Origin: Microbacterium oleivorans | Lineage (GTDB): Bacteria; Actinomycetota; Actinomycetes; Actinomycetales; Microbacteriaceae | Length of the DNA: 64,000 nt | Assembly: GCF_001644225.1 (NCBI RefSeq) | Contig: NZ_LSTV01000004.1 | Location: 124,001 to 188,000, forward strand | Direction: 5' to 3' | Made by a program: the position numbers and the translations under genes | Shown here: piece after piece, positions 18,255 through 26,085 of the stretch | Layout of the letters: each line of letters opens with the position of its first letter | How positions within the stretch are numbered: position 1 is the first letter of the stretch | The notes under the pieces: model-generated | The model's input: only the letters and a program-made list of their open reading frames with translations | The model's database searches: none | Told to the model about the DNA's origin: nothing

Positions 18255-19958
18255 ATGACCTGGTGGACCGAGGGGATGCCGTGGCGCAGCGGCCGCTGGT
18301 CGCTCGAGCTGCGCGGCGACGAGCTCGCCGACATCGCGATCGACGGACGAGTGGTGCTGCGCAGCATCCGCGCCGTCGTCCGGGACGCCGATTGGGACAC
18401 GGCCGACCTCGTCGTCGACCGGGTCCAGACGCGGGACGAGACCCTCATGCTGCACGTGCGGTCCGCGGGTCTGGGCTCGTCGTTCACGGGTGTCGTGCGG
18501 GTCGAGGCGCGTCAGGCGCAGCTCCGGGTGATCCTCGACCTCGAGTCGGCGGCGGCGTTCGCCACGAACCGCACCGGTCTGGTCGTGCTGCACCCGCCCA
18601 CGCTCGCCGGCACGGCGGTCGAGGTGCGGCATCCGGACGGCACCCTCACTCGGAGCGCGTTCCCCCGCGAGATCAGCCCGCATCAGCCGGTGCGCGACGT
18701 CGCAGCGCTCACGTGGCAGGTCAACGGCGCGACCGTCGATGTCGCGTTCGACGGCGACGTGTTCGAGATGGAGGACCAGCGCAACTGGACCGACGCCTCG
18801 TTCAAGACCTACAGCCGCCCCCTCGACCTTCCATTCCCCTACCGCGTCAGCGCCGGTGGGCGGGTGCGGCAGTCGGTCGAGGTGTCGGTCGCGGGGAAGC
18901 TCGCGCCCGCACCGCCGGCATCCGACACGATCACCCTCCGACCCGGCGGCGCGTTCCCTGAGATCCTCCTCGGGGCGTCGTCGGCGCCCGATCCGGCCCC
19001 ACCGGTCGAGCCGCTCGGAAACGGTGTGCTCGTCGAGCTCGACCTGCGCACGCCGTCCTGGCGGGCCGCCCTGGCCCGCGCCGCGGGGTCCGCTGCGCCG
19101 CTCGACGTCCGGTTGACCGGCATCGAGGATGCCGCAGAAACGGATGCCGCGGCCGCGGCCCTGCGAGGGCTCGACGTCCGCCGGGTGGGCGCCTTCGCCT
19201 CAGCCGGAGGCGCGGCCCACGTCTCGGATGCCGACACCGTCGCCGCGCTGCGCGCCGCCCTCGACCGTGCCGGCGTCACGGTGCCGGTGGTCGGCGGCTC
19301 GCGGTCGCACTTCACCGAGCTCAACCGGGAGCGCCACCGCCTACCGAGCGATCTCGACGGCGTGACGACGACCGTGGCGCCGCTGTTCCACGCGACCGGC
19401 ACGGAGCAGCTCGTCGAGTCGCTCGAGATGCAGCGGCTCGTCGCACGGCAGGCTGTCGCGGCGGCGGGGGGTGTCCCGGTGCACCTCGGACCGGTCGCGC
19501 TGCGTCCGCGCTTCAACAACGTCGCGACCCGCCCCGCACCCACCTCGCCGGCGACCGACTTGTCCGAGGGCTACGGCGCCCACCTGACGGGCACGGCGGA
19601 CGAGCGACAGAGCGCGCCGGAACTTGCCGCCTGGACCGTCGCGAGCGCCGCTGCCCTCGCGGTGCCGGGTGTCGCATCGCTCGCCTACTTCGAGGAGTGG
19701 GGGCCCCGCGGCATCCGCTCATCCGACGGCGGCGATCTGCCGGTCGCCGCCGCGATCCGTGCCCTGGGCGATGGGGACGGCGGCGAACTGCTGTGGGGCG
19801 ACAGCCCGGACGGGCTCGTGTGGGCGATCGGCCGGCGCAGCTCGGCGACGACGATCCTGGCCGCCAACCTCGACCGTCGGCCGCGATCCGTCACGCTGGA
19901 GGTCGCGGGGGACGTGCGCCGGGTCGAGCTCGAGCCCGGGACGTTCCGCGCGGTCTGA
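18255..19958 (+). CDS. apnL: Large sugar-lactone hydrolase candidate, probable D-apionate lactonase
   Basis: 567 residues. ATG at 18255 begins MTWWTEGMPWRSG, after the SDR stop with no good Shine-Dalgarno. The first 230 residues are beta-rich (glycosidase-like beta domain); the rest contains barrel-like segments including FTELNRERH, LVESLEMQR and a conserved-looking YFEEWGPRG (Glu pair around residues 479-480). Length and beta-plus-barrel layout match what I recall of ApnL, which hydrolyses D-apionolactone to D-apionate, and it closes an operon holding the other pathway enzymes. I cannot name a diagnostic motif, so an uncharacterised glycosidase-like protein is the alternative. Confidence 0.55.
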   Translation: MTWWTEGMPWRSGRWSLELRGDELADIAIDGRVVLRSIRAVVRDADWDTADLVVDRVQTRDETLMLHVRSAGLGSSFTGVVRVEARQAQLRVILDLESAAAFATNRTGLVVLHPPTLAGTAVEVRHPDGTLTRSAFPREISPHQPVRDVAALTWQVNGATVDVAFDGDVFEMEDQRNWTDASFKTYSRPLDLPFPYRVSAGGRVRQSVEVSVAGKLAPAPPASDTITLRPGGAFPEILLGASSAPDPAPPVEPLGNGVLVELDLRTPSWRAALARAAGSAAPLDVRLTGIEDAAETDAAAAALRGLDVRRVGAFASAGGAAHVSDADTVAALRAALDRAGVTVPVVGGSRSHFTELNRERHRLPSDLDGVTTTVAPLFHATGTEQLVESLEMQRLVARQAVAAAGGVPVHLGPVALRPRFNNVATRPAPTSPATDLSEGYGAHLTGTADERQSAPELAAWTVASAAALAVPGVASLAYFEEWGPRGIRSSDGGDLPVAAAIRALGDGDGGELLWGDSPDGLVWAIGRRSSATTILAANLDRRPRSVTLEVAGDVRRVELEPGTFRAV

Positions 19959-19981
19959 GCGGCGAGTCGAGGGACGCGAGA

Positions 19982-20003
19982 CGTCGCCTTCCCCGAGGCG
20001 GCG
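19982..20003. terminator. Hairpin between convergent apnL and response-regulator genes
   Basis: CGTCGCCT pairs with AGGCGGCG (one G-T wobble) around a six-base loop. It lies 24 bases after the apnL stop and 55 bases beyond the convergent response-regulator stop. There is no U-tract, so termination efficiency is uncertain. Confidence 0.4.
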
Positions 20004-20057
20004 CGACGACACGCGACCCCGGAACCCCGAGCGGATGCCGCGCCCCACCACCCGCGG

Positions 20058-20744
20058 TCACACTGAGCGCGCGGCCTCGTCGTCGAGCCGGTTGCGGACG
20101 CCCCACAGCGCGAGCTGCGTGCGGTCCGCGAGGCCGGTCTTGCGCAGCGCGGACTGGAGCTGCGTGCGCACGGTGTGGACCGAGACGTGCAGCGCGGCCG
20201 CGATCGCCTCGTTCGCGGTCACCCCCGACGCGAGCATCGCGACGACGCGACGCTCGGCGGGGCTGAGCGAATCGAGCAGGTCCAGGTCGGGCTTCGGCCC
20301 GCGGCGGCGGACGAACTCGCGCAGGACCGGCGTGATCGCCCGGGTCGAGACGACCGCCTCTCCGCGCGCGGCGGCGTAGACGGCGCCCACGAGCTGGTCG
20401 GCGTCGTAGCTCTTGAGCAGGTACCCGACGGCGCCGGCGTCGATCGCGTCGGTGATGTACCCGTCCACGGCGAAGCTCGTCATCACGATGACGGCCGGGG
20501 CAGGACCGCCGCCGTCCAGCAGCTCCCGCGTCGCGTCCGCACCGTTCAGGCCGGGCATCTGCATGTCCATGAGCACGACGTCCACCGCCTCGGCGCGCGC
20601 CACGCGCACCGCGTCGACACCGTTCGCGACCTCCCCCACGATCCGGATGCCGCCGGCCGCCTCCAACTGCAGGCGCAGCCCCTTGCGGACCGACCGGTTG
20701 TCGTCCGCGATGAGCACCCGGATGTGCGTCCTCGTCTCGGTCAC
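20058..20744 (-). CDS. LuxR/NarL-type response regulator
   Basis: 228 residues, GTG start overlapping the kinase stop (GTGA). Receiver domain residues 1-125 with acidic pair Asp14/Asp15, phospho-acceptor Asp60 (VVLMDMQMP) and conserved Lys in YLLKSY. A linker and a LuxR helix-turn-helix follow (LSPAERRVVAMLASGVTANEAIAAALHVSVHTVRTQL). It pairs with the upstream histidine kinase. It converges on the apionate operon but has its own promoter region, so a regulatory link to sugar use is not implied. Signal and targets are unknown. Confidence 0.93.
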   Translation of the reverse strand: MTETRTHIRVLIADDNRSVRKGLRLQLEAAGGIRIVGEVANGVDAVRVARAEAVDVVLMDMQMPGLNGADATRELLDGGGPAPAVIVMTSFAVDGYITDAIDAGAVGYLLKSYDADQLVGAVYAAARGEAVVSTRAITPVLREFVRRRGPKPDLDLLDSLSPAERRVVAMLASGVTANEAIAAALHVSVHTVRTQLQSALRKTGLADRTQLALWGVRNRLDDEAARSV

Positions 20745-22033
20745 GACCGCTCCGTCCCACCCGAGCCGACGGGGATCTCGAACGCCAGCGTCCAGCCGCC
20801 CCCGGCATCCGTTCCCGCCGCGAACGTGCCCCCGAGGATCTCGACCCGTTCGCGCATGCCGCTCAGCCCCCAGCCGAGGCCCACGGCGCGTCGCTGCCCG
20901 GCGTGATCGGGCGCCGCGTTGGCGACCGTGCCGACGAGACGGTCCGCGTCGTGGACGATCTCGATACGGACGGGCGCGCGCGGGGCGTGTTTGGCGGCGT
21001 TCGTCAGCGCCTCCTGCACGCACCGGAAAGCGGTGGTCGAGACGACGGCGGGCAGTGCGTCGACGTCGCCGCGGATCGTGGCGTCGACGGTCGCGCCCCG
21101 TTCCCGCCAGAACGCGACGAGCTCGTCGAGGCTTCGGACATCCCGCGTCGTGCCGGAGGGGGCGACACCCCCCGCCCGCAGGTCGGCGAGCGCCCCCGCG
21201 AGACCCGCCGCCGCGAAGCGCCCCTCGTCGCGGACGTCCTGCAGCAGGGCGAGCGCCTCGTCGGCGCGCGTCGGCGCGACGGTGAGGGCAGCGTCGGTCA
21301 GCGTGATGAGCCCCGCCAGGTGCTGGCCCGCGACGTCGTGCAGTTCCTGGGCGATGCGGGCGCGCTCGCGCTGCTGCGCCTCGGCGACGCGGTCCGCGTG
21401 CTCCTGCGTGGCGAGCTCCGCCTCCTCGCGGGCCTGCTGCATCCGGCGCGTCTTCGTCGTCCACCAGACTCCGAGCGCCGTGCCCGCGACCGCCGGCGCG
21501 GCGAGCGAGACGACGTTGGCCGCGACCCAGCCGATCCCCACGGTCACCGACTCACCCGAGCCGAGCACGAACCAGAGCAGCACCGCGGATTCCGCGATCA
21601 CGACTGCTGCGCACCACGCGACCACGCACGCGGTCGACACCCGGGTCGCAACGAGGAAGAGGGCGCCCGCGATGACGATGTGCATGCCCTGGACCCACGT
21701 CGGCACCCCCAGGCCCACCGCGAGCGCGAGGTGGACGGCGACGACGACCACGACGGTCGTCCCCGGGCGGCGGGAGAACATCGTCAGCGCCGCCGCCTGC
21801 AGCGCGCACCCCGCGACCAGCAGCCCGTAGGTCGCAGGGATCGACGTCGGCAACGGCCATTCCAGATCGGGCGACTCCCACAAGGCGACGGTCGGCGTCG
21901 CGAGCACCTGGATGAGCGTCGCGATGAAGACCGTCGTGACGAACAGGAGCGACGCGCGCGTCGTCCCAAGCAGGACGAGAGGCGCCCGCACCGTGGCCGG
22001 CGCAGACGGATCGGGGCGCGTCGAGAGGGTCAT
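20741..22033 (-). CDS. Membrane sensor histidine kinase (HisKA_3 type)
   Basis: 430 residues. About five to six hydrophobic segments occupy residues 15-190 with short loops and no large extracellular sensor, as in many NarL-partner kinases of Actinobacteria. The dimerisation/phospho-acceptor motif is RERARIAQELHDVAGQHL with His232; the ATPase domain has NAAKHAPRAP (N box) and LGWGLSGMRERVEILGG (G box). It phosphorylates the co-transcribed LuxR-type regulator. The stimulus, possibly membrane or cell-envelope state, cannot be read from sequence. Confidence 0.92.
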   Translation of the reverse strand: MTLSTRPDPSAPATVRAPLVLLGTTRASLLFVTTVFIATLIQVLATPTVALWESPDLEWPLPTSIPATYGLLVAGCALQAAALTMFSRRPGTTVVVVVAVHLALAVGLGVPTWVQGMHIVIAGALFLVATRVSTACVVAWCAAVVIAESAVLLWFVLGSGESVTVGIGWVAANVVSLAAPAVAGTALGVWWTTKTRRMQQAREEAELATQEHADRVAEAQQRERARIAQELHDVAGQHLAGLITLTDAALTVAPTRADEALALLQDVRDEGRFAAAGLAGALADLRAGGVAPSGTTRDVRSLDELVAFWRERGATVDATIRGDVDALPAVVSTTAFRCVQEALTNAAKHAPRAPVRIEIVHDADRLVGTVANAAPDHAGQRRAVGLGWGLSGMRERVEILGGTFAAGTDAGGGWTLAFEIPVGSGGTERS

Positions 22034-22436
22034 CGGCGGTGCTGCTTTCAGGGCTCGGGAGCGGATCGCTCGCTCAGGAGCCTGTCATGACCCGCCGCCG
22101 CGCACGGTCATCCACGGCGGTGTCCGCGAATTAGTCACTCATTCGGATGAAACCCGACAGCCGATCTGCGCGGAGCACGCGGGCCGCGGCCCGCCTCCTC
22201 GCCCCGCAGCCGGGCACTTCCGCGCCGGGCAGCCGGCGACGGCCCGGCTCACTCCCCCGTGGCACCCGCCGCCGGCACCCTAGGTTGACGTGTGGGGGAA
22301 CCGACGGGCCAGGCTTCGACTCGTCGGCTCGGGGCCCAACGACTTCGGGGGAAGTCCGGGCCCCGACTCCCCCACCACTCCGAGGGCACTGTCAAGGGGT
22401 CGGATGCCGCCGGTCGCCGCGCGTACCGTCGCGGCC
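22034..22436. other. 403-base divergent intergenic region between histidine kinase and the small acidic gene
   Basis: Contains no convincing gene. It holds a long two-part hairpin (22330-22365) and, just before the rightward gene, a -10-like TACCGT (22424-22429). No promoter for the kinase could be recognised with confidence. No RNA gene was recognised. Confidence 0.6.
22330..22365. repeat. Compound inverted repeat/hairpin upstream of the small acidic gene
   Basis: Outer arms CGGGGCCC (22330-22337) and GGGCCCCG (22358-22365) are perfect complements; inside them GACTTC (22341-22346) and GAAGTC (22351-22356) form a second stem closed by GGGG. No T-run follows on either strand, so a simple intrinsic terminator is unlikely. 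It could be an RNA structure, a protein site or a cruciform. Confidence 0.6.
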
Positions 22437-22574
22437 ATGAGCGACGCATCCCCCACTCCCGAGCAGGACGACCCGACCGGCGGCGACGAGACGACCGAGC
22501 AGCAGCTCGACGCCGACAACGCCGTCGAGGAGGACACCCTCAAGACGCTCGACCCCGACGACTCCCCGGCCTGA
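22437..22574 (+). CDS. Small acidic protein of unknown function (45 residues)
   Basis: Begins MSDASPTPEQDD and ends in LKTLDPDDSPA; the chain is very rich in Asp and Glu, with no Cys, no aromatic residue and no hydrophobic core, so it is probably disordered. The ATG is supported by a -10-like TACCGT ending seven bases upstream, which fits leaderless expression. I recall short proteins ending in a similar LDPDD motif in other Microbacteriaceae, which suggests a conserved family rather than a chance reading frame, but I cannot confirm this here. It converges on the transglutaminase gene with an 8-base gap. Confidence 0.6.
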   Translation: MSDASPTPEQDDPTGGDETTEQQLDADNAVEEDTLKTLDPDDSPA

Positions 22575-22582
22575 CCCGGCGG

Positions 22583-23428
22583 TCAGGCCTCGCGGGTGAT
22601 GAGCACCCGCACCTCGAGACGGCTCTTGAACGGTCCCGCGTAGACCCCGCGCAGCGGCGGCACGTCGTTGTAGTCGCGCCCGCGGCCCACCGTCACGTGC
22701 CGGTCGCCGATCTCGGCGTCGTTGGTCGGGTCGAAGCCGTGCCACGAGCCGGCGTACCACTCGATCCAGGCGTGCGACTCGCCGACCACGGGCACGCCCA
22801 CCTCGGCGGTGGGGTTCGGGTGCAGGTACCCCGAGACGTACCGGGCGGGGATGCCGACCGAGCGCAGCGCGCCGAGCGCGATGTGCGCCATGTCCTGGCA
22901 CACGCCCTTGCGCTCCGCCCACGCCTCGGCACCGGTGGACTGCACCTCGGTCGCGCCGGGCACGTACTCGACGGCCTCGCCGATGGCCGTCGCGATAGCG
23001 AGCGCCGCGTGCGAGGGGTTCTCGTGCTGGGCCGCGATGCCCGACGCGAGCGCCGCGACCTCGGGATGCGGGTCGGTGCGGCGCGTCTGCGACAGCATCT
23101 CGACCGTGCCGATCGACCGCTGCGCGTCGCGAGAGAGGGCCTCCCACGACATGTCGGGGTGCGTGAGGGGCCGCGCGCGCACCTCGACGAGCGAGCGCGC
23201 CGTGATGTGCAGCGCCGAGTGCTTCGCCAGCACGTCGAACGCGGCGACCCGCGTCCCGAAGTAGTCGACGTAGTAGTTGACGTTCGTCGAGGGCTCGATG
23301 TCGAGCTGCGAGCTGAGGACGAACTGGCTGTCGCTCGTCGTCGGCAGCATCCGCGCCTCGTTGTACGACGCCCCGACCTCGCCCGGGTAGTCGAAGCCCG
23401 TCGTGTGCTCGATGCGCAGACGCTTCAT
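22583..23428 (-). CDS. Transglutaminase-like cysteine peptidase-fold protein
   Basis: 281 residues. N-terminal beta domain opens with RIEHTTGFDYPG, the usual bacterial transglutaminase N-terminal region. The catalytic core follows with Cys in ERKGVCQDMAH, His in ESHAWIEWY and Asp in GFDPTND. It is the last gene of a three-gene operon with an alpha-E protein and a circularly permuted ATP-grasp enzyme, with 4- and 7-base overlaps. This conserved trio has been predicted to make and process a peptide or amide-linked modification; the transglutaminase would act as peptidase or amidase. The substrate is not known to me. Confidence 0.92.
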   Translation of the reverse strand: MKRLRIEHTTGFDYPGEVGASYNEARMLPTTSDSQFVLSSQLDIEPSTNVNYYVDYFGTRVAAFDVLAKHSALHITARSLVEVRARPLTHPDMSWEALSRDAQRSIGTVEMLSQTRRTDPHPEVAALASGIAAQHENPSHAALAIATAIGEAVEYVPGATEVQSTGAEAWAERKGVCQDMAHIALGALRSVGIPARYVSGYLHPNPTAEVGVPVVGESHAWIEWYAGSWHGFDPTNDAEIGDRHVTVGRGRDYNDVPPLRGVYAGPFKSRLEVRVLITREA

Positions 23429-24357
23429 GAGGTCTCTCCGATCCAGCTGGGTTCGGCCTGGGTGGGGAAGAAGCGCCCGCGGATCGCCTCGGACGCCTCC
23501 CGGGTGACCGATTGGACGCTCTGCATGTGGGCGGGGAGCTCGGCGAGGACCTCCTCGATCGGCCGGTACTCCAGCTCGTTGCGCATGCGACCGAGCGCGC
23601 GCAGCACCGAGTTGGAGTGCCCGACGCGGTCGGCGACGGGGTCGATCGCGCTCATGCACTGCTCGGCGGTGCGGATGGAGTGGATGATCGAGCGCGGGAA
23701 CAGCCGGTCGAGCAGCAGGAACTCGGCCGCGTTCTGCGAGCTCGGCATGCCGCGGTAGGTGCGCAGGTACGCCTCGTAGGCCCCGCACGAGCGCAGGATG
23801 GTCGTCCAGGACGGACCGGATGCCTCGGTCAGCGACCGCGTCGCCAGCATCCGCGCCGTCATGTCGGTGCGCTCGATTGCGCGGCCGAGCGTGAAGAACT
23901 GCCAGGCCTCGTCGTGGCTCGTGGAGCTGTCGGTCACGCCGACGGCGAGCGCGGCCCGTTCGCGCACCCACTGGAAGAACTCGTGCGTCTTCTCGTCGTT
24001 GAGCCGTCGCGGCATCCGGGAGTACGTCGTGTTCAGCGTCTCCCACAGCTCGGTCGACACGATCTCGCGGGCGCGCCGGGCGTTCTCGCGCGCCGCCTGC
24101 AGGCAGTAGGCGATCGACGACGGGTTGGTGCGGTCGACGGCCAGGTTCGTCAGCACGGCGGCGCGCGTCACGGGCTGATCTCCGGCGGGGGTCACCGTGC
24201 CCATGACGCCCATGAGCGAGCGGCAGGCGGTGTCCTCGTCGATCCACGGGTCCTCGAGCAGGAGCTGCAGGTGGACGTCGAGGATGCGGGCGGTGCCGTC
24301 GGAGCGCTCGATGTAGCGCCCGATCCAGAACAGGCTCTCGGCGATGCGGCTCAGCAT
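23425..24357 (-). CDS. Alpha-E domain-containing protein (DUF403)
   Basis: 310 residues, almost all helical, starting with the family signature MLSRIAESLFWIGRYIERSD. Other conserved-looking features are LGRAIERTDMTARML and a C-terminal RMRNELEYRPIEE. Alpha-E proteins occur almost only beside circularly permuted ATP-grasp enzymes and transglutaminases, and are thought to partner them in amide-bond chemistry. Both gene borders overlap neighbours (ATGA with the transglutaminase; 7 bases with the ATP-grasp gene), so expression should be stoichiometric. Biochemical activity is not assigned. Confidence 0.92.
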   Translation of the reverse strand: MLSRIAESLFWIGRYIERSDGTARILDVHLQLLLEDPWIDEDTACRSLMGVMGTVTPAGDQPVTRAAVLTNLAVDRTNPSSIAYCLQAARENARRAREIVSTELWETLNTTYSRMPRRLNDEKTHEFFQWVRERAALAVGVTDSSTSHDEAWQFFTLGRAIERTDMTARMLATRSLTEASGPSWTTILRSCGAYEAYLRTYRGMPSSQNAAEFLLLDRLFPRSIIHSIRTAEQCMSAIDPVADRVGHSNSVLRALGRMRNELEYRPIEEVLAELPAHMQSVQSVTREASEAIRGRFFPTQAEPSWIGETS

Positions 24358-26036
24358 CCGTCCTCACCTCCCGCGGTCTCGCGTCCCTGCTGCTGCTGCT
24401 CCTGCTGCTCGGCCGTCGCGCGGGGCCGGTCCTGCGGCGAGTGGTCCGGTTCGTCCTGGGCGTCGTAGATGATCGGGATGGCGGAGGTCGCCGTCGCCTG
24501 CTCGGCGACGAGGCCGGCCAGGGACTGCGCCTGCCCGTACTCCCCGCGGTTCGGCGCGTCGCCACCGACGATCCACGTGTCCTTCGACCCGCCGCCCTGG
24601 CTGGAGTTGACGACGAGCTGCCCCTCGGGCAGCGCGACGCGGGTGAGGCCGCCGGGGAGCACCCAGACCTCGTCACCGTTGTTGACCGCGAACGGTCGCA
24701 GGTCCGCGTGGCGCGGCCGCATCCCGTCGTCGACCAGGGTCGGGATCGTCGAGAGCATGACGACCGGCTGCGCGATCCAGCCGCGGGGGTCGGCGAGGAG
24801 CTTCGAGCGCAGGGCGTCGAGCTCGGCGGGGCTCGCATCGGGGCCGACGACGAGGCCCTTGCCGCCCGAGCCGTCGACCGGCTTCACGACGAGCTCGTCG
24901 AGGCGGTCGAGCACCTCTTCGAGGGCGCCCGGGTCCTCGAGCCGCCACGTGTCGACGTTCTTGAGGATGGGCTCCTCGGCGAGGTAGTACCGGATGAGGT
25001 CGGGCACGTACGTGTAGAGCAGCTTGTCGTCGGCGACGCCGTTGCCGACGGCGTTGGCGATCGTGACGTTGCCCAGGCGCGCGGCCAGCATGAGCCCGGG
25101 AGCGCCGAGCATCGAGTCGGCGCGGAACTGCAGCGGATCGAGGAAGTCGTCGTCGACGCGGCGGTAGATGACGTCGACCCGGCGCCGACCGCGCGTGGTG
25201 CGCATGAAGACCTTGCCGCCCTGGCACACGAGGTCGCGCCCCTCGACGAGTTCGACGCCCATGAGGCGGGCGAGCAGCGTGTGCTCGAAGTACGCGGAGT
25301 TGTATACACCGGGGGTGAGGACGACGACGTTCGGGTCGTCGACGCCGGGGGGCGCGGAGTTGCGGAGCGCCTGCAGGAGCTTGTTCGGGTAGTCGCCGAC
25401 GGGCCGCACCCGCATCGAGACGAACAGCTCGGGCAGCGTCTGCGCCATGACCCGGCGGTTGGAGATGACGTAGCTCACGCCCGAGGGCACACGCACGTTG
25501 TCCTCGAGCACGCGCATCTCGCCGTGCTCGTCGCGGATGAGGTCGATGCCGGCGACCTGGATGCGGACGCCGTTGGCCGAGCGGATGCCGGCCGCCTGCC
25601 GGTAGAAGTACTGCGACGACGCGATCAGCTTCGCCGGCAGCACGCCGTCGCGGACGACGTGCTGGTGACCGTACGCGTCGTCGAGGAACGCCTCGAGCGC
25701 ACGGACGCGCTGCTGCACACCCTTCTCGATGCGCGACCACTCGTCGTAGGCGATGACCCGGGGCACGGCATCCAGCGGGAACGGCCGTTCCTCGCCCGCG
25801 AAGTCGAACGTGACGCCCTGTGCGAGGTACGAGCTCGCGAGCGATTCGGTGCGTCCCCGCAGCTCGTCCTGCGTCATCTGCGCGAGGGCCTGATAGAGCT
25901 CGCGATAGGTCGACCGCGACTGCGCCGCCTCGCCGGGATGCGCCACCTCGGCGAACATCTCGTCGAATGCGGGGACGCCGGAAGGGGTCTTGCGCGGCGC
26001 CAGCGTGGAGCCGTATCCGTCGAAGAGGTCACCCAT
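24351..26036 (-). CDS. Circularly permuted type 2 ATP-grasp protein
   Basis: 561 residues; -10-like TAGGCT ends six bases before the ATG. Family landmarks include EDNVRVPSGVSYVISNR, VVVLTPGVYNSAYFEH, the ATP-binding lysine region VVKPVDGSGGKGLVVG and the Mg-binding stretch near VVNSSQGGGSKDTW. The last 40 residues are low-complexity with a glutamine run. ATP-grasp ligases join a carboxylate to an amine or thiol through an acyl-phosphate; this permuted group with alpha-E and transglutaminase partners is predicted to form a peptide-like conjugate. First gene of the three-gene operon. Confidence 0.93.
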   Translation of the reverse strand: MGDLFDGYGSTLAPRKTPSGVPAFDEMFAEVAHPGEAAQSRSTYRELYQALAQMTQDELRGRTESLASSYLAQGVTFDFAGEERPFPLDAVPRVIAYDEWSRIEKGVQQRVRALEAFLDDAYGHQHVVRDGVLPAKLIASSQYFYRQAAGIRSANGVRIQVAGIDLIRDEHGEMRVLEDNVRVPSGVSYVISNRRVMAQTLPELFVSMRVRPVGDYPNKLLQALRNSAPPGVDDPNVVVLTPGVYNSAYFEHTLLARLMGVELVEGRDLVCQGGKVFMRTTRGRRRVDVIYRRVDDDFLDPLQFRADSMLGAPGLMLAARLGNVTIANAVGNGVADDKLLYTYVPDLIRYYLAEEPILKNVDTWRLEDPGALEEVLDRLDELVVKPVDGSGGKGLVVGPDASPAELDALRSKLLADPRGWIAQPVVMLSTIPTLVDDGMRPRHADLRPFAVNNGDEVWVLPGGLTRVALPEGQLVVNSSQGGGSKDTWIVGGDAPNRGEYGQAQSLAGLVAEQATATSAIPIIYDAQDEPDHSPQDRPRATAEQQEQQQQGRETAGGEDGC

Positions 26037-26085
26037 GCGACGAGCCTAATCCGGGCGGTGTTGCCGGAGTGTTTCGCCCCGCGGG

